Below the pieces are notes generated by a model. It had not been told where the DNA came from, made no database searches, and saw only the letters and a list, made by a program, of their open reading frames with translations. The translations under genes were made by a program, and so were the position numbers. This document shows positions 57,843 through 64,000 of a stretch of DNA of 64,000 nucleotides, piece after piece. The DNA is taken from NCBI GenBank assembly GCA_905221605.1, contig CAJNDS010002324.1, positions 589,501 through 653,500 of the forward strand, given 5' to 3'. The stretch comes from Symbiodinium natans. Its lineage: Eukaryota > Sar > Dinophyceae > Suessiales > Symbiodiniaceae. Numbering within the stretch: the first letter of the stretch is position 1; the number at the start of each line of letters is the position of its first letter.

Positions 57843-58017
57843 TTGGTGATTCTAGTATAATTAAGGCGGACCACAAGGGAATAGTATTCCTACTATTTGC
57901 TTAAGAACCCCACCCCCCAAAAAAAACAATAATCCCTATACTGCCCTGATAAGGAAGCTTTGCTCTCTTTTTTTTTGGGGGGGGGATTCGTGGTGATTCG
58001 TGGTTATTCCGACCCCA
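57843..58017. mobile_element. Family B copy interrupted by a family E copy
   Basis: TCTAGTATAATTAAGG, CACAAGGGAATAGTATTC (57851-57890) and TTATTCCGACCCC (58004-58016) are the parts of family B. Between them 57891-58002 starts TACTATTTGCTTAAGAACCC like family E and ends in T9G9. Confidence 0.65.
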
Positions 58018-58064
58018 TTTGAAAACCCAAATCCGCGGGACACCCAGGCCACAAATGCCTAGGT

Positions 58065-58092
58065 GCCCGTTGAGGTAGTGGAGGTATCGGTC
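58065..58092 (-). CDS. Ser/Thr-rich exon candidate, short
   Basis: Minus-strand acceptor GCCCAG|GACCG; reads TDTSTTSTGT. Weak because so short. Confidence 0.3.
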
Positions 58093-58094
58093 CT

Positions 58095-58615
58095 GGGCGG
58101 CTCGATTGGGCTTGTGTTGGGGTTTAGGTTTAGGGTTTGGGGCTTTGGGGTTTATGGTTGTGTAGGTTTAGGTTTTTGGGAGGGTAGGTGAATGCTGCAA
58201 GGGTTTCTGGTTCATGAACACGAGTGGGGATGTAAGCAGTCAGGGTAGATGAATCCGGTTTCCGATTGAGCTAATTAGGGTTCGCTTAGACCAATGTACC
58301 TCAATAAGGCAAATTGTGCCTAAGAACAGTATGCCCAATTAAGCCGTAAACCCTGAAACCCTACCCCCTAAAAAGACCTAAATGGTTGCGTCGGCGAATT
58401 CTGGTCCGTCCTAAACACATGGGCACGCATGCTCATAGGTGTCCCTGTAAGTCAGGGGACCAGCCGGGATGCAAAGCTTCCCAAGGGAAATCCCCGCAAC
58501 CCTAAGACTCAAAACCCCTGTGCCAAAATCACACAGGGAATCCCGAAACTTACGACAGATCTGCGCATGAGTGCACTCGGAGCCCTGATGTTTTGCGACT
58601 TCAAACAAGTCAGCG
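58095..58615. other. Unique DNA without supported gene
   Basis: Frames at 58411-58650 are open on both strands; no motif. Confidence 0.4.
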
Positions 58616-58625
58616 CTTACGTAGG

Positions 58626-58765
58626 AACCGCCCTAAACCCCAAACCCTAAACCCTAAACCCTGAACCCTAAACCCTAAACCCTAAACCCTGAACCCTAAA
58701 CCCTAAACCCTAAACCCTAAACCCTAAACCCTAAACCCTAAATCCTAAACCCTAAACCCTAGATC
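58626..58765 (-). repeat. (CCCTAAA)n array
   Basis: About twenty units. Confidence 0.96.
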
Positions 58766-58812
58766 CCAGGCCCTGATCTAGAACAACTGCATGGCATGGC
58801 TCCCCACGATTT

Positions 58813-58860
58813 GGTCTAGGGTTTAGGGTTTAGGGTTTAGGGTTTAGGGTTTAGGGTTTC
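58813..58860 (+). repeat. (TTTAGGG)n array
   Basis: Six to seven units. The island at 58766-58812 between the two arrays has the usual bracketing but no convincing frame. Confidence 0.92.
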
Positions 58861-59131
58861 GGGTGAGGGTTTAGCGTGTGCTCGAAGGGCTTCAGTACTA
58901 GGGCTTTGGGCTTCGGGGTTTAGAGTTTGCTGCCGACACTGCAGTTTAGCGTTCAGGGTTTAGGGTTTAGGGTCTTAGAACCCCCTTCAGCTCTAATTTC
59001 TTGTGGCACCCAGTAGAAGACAGAATGCTACAGCCTTTGTGGAAAACCCACGTTTTGTGGCACCGTACCTTCAGGACTAGGACTCGAATCATAACGCCTA
59101 CGCCCTAAACCCCCAAACCCAGAGCCCAAGC

Positions 59132-59176
59132 GTCCTCGTGATGGTGATGGTCGTGACCGTCGAGGAAGTTGTCGTC
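59132..59176 (-). CDS. Ser/Thr-rich exon candidate
   Basis: Minus-strand acceptor TTTTCCAG|GACGAC; reads TTTSSTVTTITITRT. A second frame is open. Confidence 0.4.
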
Positions 59177-59223
59177 CTGGAAAAACTGGTCTGATCAAGA
59201 ACCCAGCTTTGGTGGAGTGATTT

Positions 59224-59325
59224 GGGGGGGGGGGGGGGGGTTAGGGTTTAGGGTTTGGGGTTTGGGGTTTAGGGTTTAGGGTTTAGGGTTTAGGGTTTCG
59301 GGTTTAGGGTTTAGGGTTTAGGGTT
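59224..59325 (+). repeat. G17 tract followed by TTTAGGG array
   Basis: G17 at about 59224-59240, then about twelve heptamers. Confidence 0.93.
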
Positions 59326-59341
59326 GAGGAGTAGAGATACT

Positions 59342-59705
59342 CTGGTTTTGGGCACTCCAGGGACACCCTGGGATTGGGCACTTCAGGGACACTCTGGGGT
59401 TGGGAACTCCAGGGACACTTTGGGGCTGGGCACTCCAGGAACACTCTGGGCCTGGGCACTGTAGGGACATTCTGGGATTGGGCACTTCAGGGAAGGGTTT
59501 AGGGTTTAGGGTTTAGGGTTTAGGGTTTAGGGTTTAGGGTTTAGGGTTTAGGGTTTAAAGTTTAGGGTTTAGGGTTTAGGGTGACTCTGGGGTTGGGCGG
59601 GCTGGGGCTGGGCACTCCAGGTACACTGAGACAGAATGGGCACTCCAATTTCACGTTGGGCACTCCAGGGACACACTGGGGTTGGGCACTCCAGGGACGA
59701 GCGAG
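59342..59705. repeat. 26-bp minisatellite split by a TTTAGGG array
   Basis: Unit TTGGGCACTCCAGGGACACT CTGGGG, six copies at 59342-59494 and about four at 59583-59705. Between them 59495-59582 is about twelve TTTAGGG, placed inside one unit (CTTCAGGGA before, ACTCTGGGGTTGGG after). Confidence 0.95.
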
Positions 59706-60380
59706 GCACACCGAGGGTGGGGAACAAATGGGATGATCTGGTTTTTGGAAACGTCCAGATCTAGCTTTTGGGCCCCAGATCCCCACCCCAATGCGCGACA
59801 GAGCAAGGAGACGAAAAAAGAGGGAGAAGGGTGTTGCGCTTAGGGAGCCTGACACCTCCTATGACAAAAATGACACCCAACAAGCTTGCAGTTCAACCGT
59901 TCAACCCATACCGGCCACATAGAGTGGTTTAGGGTTGAGGGTTGGGGGTTTGGGGTTTAGGGTTGAGGGTTTGGGGTTTAGGGTTTGGGGTTTAGGGTTT
60001 GACCAGTCGGCGAAGACTCCGTACTGCAGGCGCTCCAAGCGTTCTCACCGGTGCACACATGGAAGAGAGAAAACCCTCTAACAGCCCAGCCCGATCATCG
60101 GGGGTTTATTAGGGTTAGGGTTTAGGGCGTTTAGGGTTTAGGGTTCAGGGGTTAAGGGGTTTATTTTGAACAATGAGGGAGAGGGGTAGTTTGGGATTTT
60201 AAGGTGTCAAACTGACTATGTGGCAGCCAGTCAAAGGTTCAATCAGACTGGGTCGTTTTGGGCTGTGAGAGTTTTTGGGTTAATGGGTTTACAGGGTTTA
60301 TAGGGTTGCAGGGTCTAGGGTTTAAAAAAGTGCGTAGGGTTTAGGGAGTACAAGGGGAGAACGTTGGTACTGATTGAAAC
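59706..60380. other. Unique and degenerate repeat DNA without gene
   Basis: Minus frame 59562-59855 runs through the minisatellite and is not supported. TTTGGGG/TTGAGGG units at 59935-60000. Confidence 0.5.
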
Positions 60381-60780
60381 TTGTGTGAGCTACCCGGGAA
60401 GCCCACCATGAACTGACCAATGTACCTTAACCTATGGGAGGGCGGTACGTTAACATGAAAATAGGTGTGTAATCCTCGCTGACTAGCCGGGGAAAAGATT
60501 TAAAACCTTAGACTACATCGTCGCAACCCTAAACCCTAAACCCTAGACTCACTGTATGTCTCTTGCTTCATTAAGGGGCTCTCTGGGTACACCCTTGACG
60601 AACGAAACTGAAGTTCCGATCTTTGGGGACCCTGTCAACCCTAAACCCTGACGCCGGCTTATGCTAGGGGTGTAGGGTTTAGGGTTTAGGGTTGAGGGTT
60701 GTGGGTTTCAATTTTAGGGTTTAGGGTTTAGGGTAACCCACCAGCCCGAAGCTGATAAAGCCCGGACCCTACTCCCACCT
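60381..60780. other. Unique DNA, short repeat tracts; no gene
   Basis: CCCTAAA at 60523-60545 and TTTAGGG at 60675-60735; nothing else supported. Confidence 0.45.
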
Positions 60781-60782
60781 AC

Positions 60783-60836
60783 TGGTGCTCGAGGTTGTGC
60801 TGCTGCTGGACGTGGACGACACAGTGGTTGAGGTGC
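60783..60836 (-). CDS. Ser/Thr-rich exon, phase 1-1
   Basis: 54-nt minus-strand exon: acceptor AGTAAG|GCACC, donor GCACCA|GTAGGT (GT type); two bases, seventeen codons, one base. Reads TSTTVSSTSSSSTTSST. The split codon across both junctions can be Ser (A plus GC). Confidence 0.6.
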
Positions 60837-60890
60837 CTTACTTCTAAGAAACATTCACCATACCCCAAACCCATACCCCTTAACCTATAT

Positions 60891-61001
60891 GGGTGGTTGT
60901 CAAATTTTAAAGCATGATGGTGCCTTTTTGGATCCCTATTATCATACGGCACCTACAATATAGGGTAAACCCACAAGGGATCATCATTTTGACAACCACC
61001 C
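60891..61001. mobile_element. Family D element
   Basis: 111 bp, GGGTGGTTGTCAAATT / ATTTTGACAACCACCC, flanked by ATAT on both sides; TTTTTGGATCCCTATTATCA and TACGGCACC inside. Confidence 0.8.
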
Positions 61002-61004
61002 ATA

Positions 61005-61375
61005 TGAAAGGATACTATAAGGGAGTCCAAGGGAGGACTCTACCATGCCCCTTAATTTCCTTTAAGGGGTACGCCCTAGGGGTATGTTGAATACTTCTTA
61101 GATTGCTACGCAGAACCAGACTCCTGTTGGAGGATCCAAAAAGGTAGAAGCCTCCAAATAGTACCCTCTGCTACGTCTGCTACTACAAAGTCTCATCCTT
61201 AGGATCCCTTAAGGGGATCTACTTTCTGGATCCTCCCAACGGGTCTGGGTGAGTGTAGAACTCGGGACTTAAGTGTCTTCTACCCTCAGACGCGCCTTGA
61301 TGCATATACCCCCCCCTTGAGGGATTTATTGGGATACCAAATTCCCACATTTTCCCGAAAAAAAAAAAGGATTCC
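61005..61375. other. Unique DNA without gene, several small dyads
   Basis: GGATCCAAAAAGGTAGAAGC and partner GGGATCTACTTTCTGGATCC (61131-61225) suggest an old inverted-repeat element. Confidence 0.4.
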
Positions 61376-61379
61376 TTAC

Positions 61380-61493
61380 TTAGAGCCGGGAAGATGCTGG
61401 AGCTGGAAGTGGAGGACGACGATGAGGTGGAGGACGATGTGGTGGAGAACGTTGAGGTCGTGGAGGAGGTGGCCGAGGTCGTCGACGTGGTAC
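61380..61493 (-). CDS. Ser/Thr-rich exon, phase 1-1, strong splice sites
   Basis: 114-nt minus-strand exon: acceptor AAGCCAG|GTACC, donor GCTCTAA|GTAAGG, an excellent GT donor; two bases, 37 codons, one base. Reads TTSTTSATSSTTSTFSTTSS then STSSSSSTSSSS. The next S/T exon in the transcript (60783-60836) starts in the matching phase. The plus-strand acidic reading is rejected because splice signals exist only on the minus strand. Confidence 0.65.
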   Translation of the reverse strand, partial: VPRRRPRPPPPRPQRSPPHRPPPHRRPPLPAPASSRL

Positions 61494-61516
61494 CTGGCTT
61501 GGCCAGTCTGAGTCGC

Positions 61517-61612
61517 ATTTAGGGTTTAGGGTTTAGGGTTTAGGGTTTAGGGTTTAGGGTTCAGGGTTTGGGGTTCAGGGTATAGGGTTTAGGGTTTAGG
61601 CTTTAGGGTTTA
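61517..61612 (+). repeat. (TTTAGGG)n array
   Basis: About thirteen units, the last half degenerate. Confidence 0.93.
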
Positions 61613-61634
61613 CGGCAATCATCCCATGTGCCGA

Positions 61635-61686
61635 GCTACTGGACGTGGAGCTTGTGGATGAACTGGACGTCGTGGAAGTCGAAGTC
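61635..61686 (-). CDS. Ser/Thr-rich exon candidate
   Basis: Minus-strand acceptor CCCAAAAG|GACTTC; reads TSTSTTSSSSTSSTSSSS. Left boundary not clear. Confidence 0.45.
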
Positions 61687-61737
61687 CTTTTGGGACACCG
61701 GGGGCACATGAAGGGGCTAAGACTTGTGCCCCCACGA

Positions 61738-62088
61738 GTATCCTAGGAATAAGAAGGGTGCCCTTGTTGGTTTAAAGGGGTTTCTAACGGAACCTAAACC
61801 CCAAAGAAAGAAATAAGGGCCTAATGTTGACTTCGCATTAATAAACCCCCCCCCCCCCTTCATTGATCAATCTCTCCGGCGAGGGCCTCCTCAATACTGT
61901 TCGCCTAAATCCTGGTAGGACGTAGTATTAGCTTTAGTATTAGGTAGTAGCACCACGCCCGTAAAACCCGGATTTCCCGGGTCGGATTTTACAATTGTGG
62001 CGGGCTACACTATTGTGTTCCGGCAGCGGGATTTTACAATTGCGGGTGGATCCACTAATGTGAAGTCAACATTACTCCGGTGTCCCAG
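61738..62088. mobile_element. Family C1 copy interrupted by TA-flanked element J (61824-62072)
   Basis: TATCCTAGGAATAAGAAGGG and GGAACCTAAACCCCAAAG are family C1. At 61824 ATGTTGACTTCGCATTA begins, paired with TAATGTGAAGTCAACAT ending at 62072 (17 bp, one mismatch), flanked by TA on both sides. C1 resumes with CTCCGGTGTCCCAG. Element J holds C13-14 and a duplicated GGATTTTACAATTG. Confidence 0.7.
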
Positions 62089-62100
62089 CTTGTATGCCCT

Positions 62101-62132
62101 TTAGGGTTTAGGGTTTAGGGTTTAGGGTTTAG
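62101..62132 (+). repeat. (TTTAGGG)n array
   Basis: Four to five units; the unique DNA to 62310 has no supported gene. Confidence 0.9.
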
Positions 62133-62317
62133 CCTTCAAAGGGTGCCCAAACTCAAGGGTACCGCCTTCGGGGTCCGAGGCAGAGCCCCTGGACCCTACA
62201 TAGACACTCCCTTTGCAGGGGAGGCCCACGCATCTGCGCTGAAGGGTCTGCTATGAAAGGCATGTTTTTTTCTGGGGGGTCTACGGCGTCAGGGTGTATG
62301 TGGGGCACGTACCCTAA

Positions 62318-62402
62318 TTCCTAAACCCTAAACCCCCTAAACCCTAAACCCTAAACCCCCTAAACCCCCTAAACCCTAAACCCTAAACCCCTAAACCCTA
62401 AG
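62318..62402 (-). repeat. CCCTAAA/CCCCCTAAA array
   Basis: Mixed heptamers and nonamers left of the S/T exon. Confidence 0.92.
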
Positions 62403-62414
62403 CCCGATGAACAA

Positions 62415-62536
62415 GGCCTCGTCGTACTGCTGGAGGTGGTGGATGTGCTTGATGACGTTGATGTGGTGGAGGAAGTCGAAGTGGTCGTGGAGGAAGTTGA
62501 GCTTGTTGATGTTATCGTGGTACTTGTGGTAGTGGA
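62415..62536 (-). CDS. Ser/Thr-rich exon candidate, long
   Basis: Minus-strand acceptor GAACCCAG|TCCACT; reads STTTSTTITSTSSTSSTTTS and TSSTTSTSSSTSTTSSS. Left boundary near GTACGAC|GAGGCC (GA type) uncertain. Confidence 0.5.
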
Positions 62537-62683
62537 CTGGGTTCAGAAACCCTACGAAACCCTGAACCCTTACCCAATAGACCACCCGCCCAAACCCTAA
62601 ACGCCGACAAACGTTCTTTTATCTTGCTCATGTGGTTTACAAAGGAGCCCCAGCCCTGAAGAAAGAAGGACAAAACATACTAC

Positions 62684-62828
62684 TGGGGATGCCGATGGCT
62701 GTTGTGGTCGTTGTTGAAGAAGTGGACGTTGAGGTTGAAGTTCGCGTTGAGGTCGTCAGCGTTGTTGTGGCGGACGTTGTCGAGGTGGACGAGCTGGTCG
62801 TGGACGTTGACGACGTTGACGTGGTTGA
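62684..62828 (-). CDS. Ser/Thr-rich exon, phase 0-1
   Basis: 145-nt minus-strand exon with acceptor CAAACTGAG|TCAACC and donor CATCCCCA|GTAGTA (GT type). Reads STTSTSSTSTTSSSTSTTSA, then TTTLTTSTRTSTSTSTSSTT. Its end phase fits the phase-1 starts of the next S/T exons. Confidence 0.55.
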
Positions 62829-62944
62829 CTCAGTTTGAGCACATCATGTGCCATGCAACCGTTCGCATCTATCGCACATGCATCTTCCCAGTGCTCTAGG
62901 TTACTGCAAAGGGCCAGCGTGATCTGCAAAGCCTGCCAGACTCT

Positions 62945-62990
62945 CTGACCTCCCCTAAACCCTAAACCCTAAACCCTAAACCCTAAACGT
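62945..62990 (-). repeat. (CCCTAAA)n array
   Basis: Six units. The unique DNA 62830-62944 and 62991-63125 holds a C13 run and a possible tiny S/T island (ATSTTTAA) near 63090-63110. Confidence 0.9.
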
Positions 62991-63130
62991 GCTGAACGTC
63001 GTTTGTAGCCCTGTCTGCATTCTGGGGCCACTGATCACAAACCTCCAACAACCCCCCCCCCCCCGCCCCACCCAATTCAGCCACGCAGCTGTGGTCGTGG
63101 AGGTAGCCTTTGCGCAACCGGAACCAAAAC

Positions 63131-63262
63131 AGGTTAGGGTTCAGGGTTCAGGGTTTAGGGTTTAGGGTTTAGGGCTTAGGGTTTAGGGGATTAGGGTTTA
63201 GGGTTTAGGGCTTCGGGTTTAGGGGATTAGGGTTTAGGGGATTAGGGTTTAGGGTTTAGGGT
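63131..63262 (+). repeat. TTTAGGG array with TTTAGGGGA units
   Basis: About seventeen units, three with a GGGGA extension. Confidence 0.93.
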
Positions 63263-63310
63263 TGAAAACAGTTTAACAATCAACTACTGGTTCTAAAGAG
63301 AGAGTAGCTG

Positions 63311-63393
63311 TTGTGCTCGATGTTGATGTGGAGGAGGATGAGGTGACGGAGGTGGTACTCATGGTGCTCGTGGTCGTGGACGTGGTCAACGAC
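63311..63393 (-). CDS. Ser/Thr-rich exon candidate, first at the right
   Basis: Minus-strand acceptor GGCCTAG|GTCGTT; reads TTSTTTSTMSTTSVTSSSST then STSSTT. TTTAGGG units flank both sides, an exception to the pattern. Confidence 0.45.
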
Positions 63394-63422
63394 CTAGGCC
63401 CCAGACTCCCCAAGGCATTGGT

Positions 63423-63602
63423 TTAGGGGTTAGGGGTTAGGGGTTAGGGGTTAGGGGTTAGGGTTTAGGGTTTAGGGTTTAGGGTTTAGGGTTTAGGGTT
63501 TAGGGTTTAGGGTTTAGGGTTTAGGGTTTAGGGTTTAGGGTTTAGGGTTTTTAGGGTTTAGGGTTTAGGGTTTTAGGGTAGGGTTTAGGTTTTAGGGTTA
63601 GG
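63423..63602 (+). repeat. TTAGGGG block followed by long TTTAGGG array
   Basis: Five TTAGGGG units (63427-63460), then about twenty TTTAGGG. Confidence 0.96.
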
Positions 63603-63631
63603 TCCAACCCCAGGGGCTTTAGGCGATGTAG

Positions 63632-63710
63632 GTGGGGATGTTCACCCTTAGACCTTACAACAGTCCTGAAGAGGGATTTACTAGTTACTAGGGGGCGGTG
63701 GGGTGGGGGT

Positions 63711-63756
<46 letters not shown>

Positions 63757-63795
63757 GGGTGGGGTGCTATGTTAGTATAAGGGAGAACATCCCAA
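63632..63795. mobile_element. Family A element with G45 tract
   Basis: GTGGGGATGTTCACCCTTAG, ACAGTCCTGAAGAGGGATTT at left; GTTAGTATAAGGGAGAACAT CCCAA at right. The centre is G-rich with 45 consecutive G at 63711-63755, the largest expansion among the copies. Confidence 0.8.
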
Positions 63796-63881
63796 GATTT
63801 AAATTCAGGGTTCAGGGCCAGGGGTTTTGGGTCGAGAGTTGGTTCGGGGTTTTGGGGGAGGTTGATGTGGACTGAGTAATA

Positions 63882-63982
63882 TCGGGCCCTTCATAATTAG
63901 AACAGGGTCTTAGGGGGTCACTCTAGTATAATCATAAAGGGACCATAAAGGAATACCATGAGTGATTTTTCCGACCCTTATA
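63882..63982 (+). mobile_element. Family B element
   Basis: GGGCCCTTCATAATTAGAAC AGGGTCTTAGGGGGT and ATAAAGGGACCATAAAGG AATACCATGAGTGATTTTTCC follow 39488-39590 throughout. Confidence 0.7.
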
Positions 63983-64000
63983 TTAGTTTCATGGTGCTTT

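Larger units (their letters stand above)
1..64000. repeat. Interspersed telomere-like (TTTAGGG)n/(CCCTAAA)n tracts across the window
   Basis: Perfect and degenerate heptamer tracts of a few to some 35 units occur in both orientations throughout, separated by unique islands. TTTAGGG is the plant-type telomere repeat, also reported for dinoflagellates. Degenerate units (CCCTGAA, CCCCAAA, TTTGGGG, TTCAGGG, CTTAGGG) are common, so many tracts are old. They are absent from 51665-54200 and sparse in 43100-44760 and 27780-28330. Because tracts are interspersed and alternate in direction, none is a chromosome end. Confidence 0.97.

Noticed and set aside
62632-62838. Acidic Val/Glu/Asp-rich protein on the plus strand
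   Set aside because: The Ser/Thr reading on the minus strand has AG and GT splice sites and recurs in some fifteen islands; the plus reading has no splice context.
1-64000. CRISPR array
   Set aside because: Regular repeats here are telomere-like or coding 66-bp units without spacers of constant length.
1-64000. One continuous gene model joining all islands
   Set aside because: Phases agree only locally, many islands are open on both strands, and several (26205, 28415, 37166) read better or equally on the plus strand.

Overview
The window looks like nuclear DNA of a dinoflagellate, most likely Symbiodiniaceae or a relative. The reasons are Arabidopsis-type TTTAGGG repeats spread everywhere, very short candidate exons bounded by AG|G with GC, GA and GT donors, almost no long open frames, a protein pairing a ubiquitin-like domain with 22-residue FNIP repeats, and many small inverted-repeat elements. 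No database was searched, so the taxon is an inference. I saw no rRNA, tRNA, CRISPR array or bacterial-type gene.

The main pattern is a mosaic. Tracts of TTTAGGG or CCCTAAA alternate with unique islands of about 40-250 bp. Many islands read best as exons on the minus strand. On the plus strand most are bracketed the same way: CCCTAAA tract, island, TTTAGGG tract. A minus-strand transcript would therefore have introns that begin with UUUAGGG repeats and end with CCCUAAA repeats, which could pair and bring the splice sites together. I found no single long gene model that joins all islands, but several runs of neighbouring islands match in reading phase, for example 5380 to 3984, 10579 to about 10268, and 15736 to 14422.

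Layout. From 63.4 to 49.3 kb there are about fifteen islands rich in Ser/Thr codons on the minus strand, several with symmetrical phase 1-1 boundaries; they would make a mucin-like region. From 48.5 to 14.4 kb the islands repeatedly encode strands of a cysteine-containing, fibronectin type III-like fold in the order W-strand, C-x-F-x-x-W strand, T-C-T-V-S strand, Y-x-F-x-V-R strand. From 12 to 2.6 kb there are further minus-strand exon candidates with no recognised fold, including one of 245 bp at 8536-8780. This is compatible with one or more very large unidirectional genes, but orientation is uncertain for many islands because both strands are open over such short distances.

The only long coding region is 51710-53787 (minus): a ubiquitin-like domain followed by about 25 FNIP repeats, with one single-base frameshift near 53265. 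It contains no telomere-like repeats and sits among the Ser/Thr islands. A decayed protein-coding copy with frame changes lies at 31671-32214.

Small non-autonomous elements with terminal inverted repeats form at least five families (A-E here) plus single copies, some nested. Several carry long G or C homopolymers. A minisatellite at 59342-59705 is interrupted inside one unit by a TTTAGGG array, direct evidence that telomere-like tracts were inserted into existing sequence.
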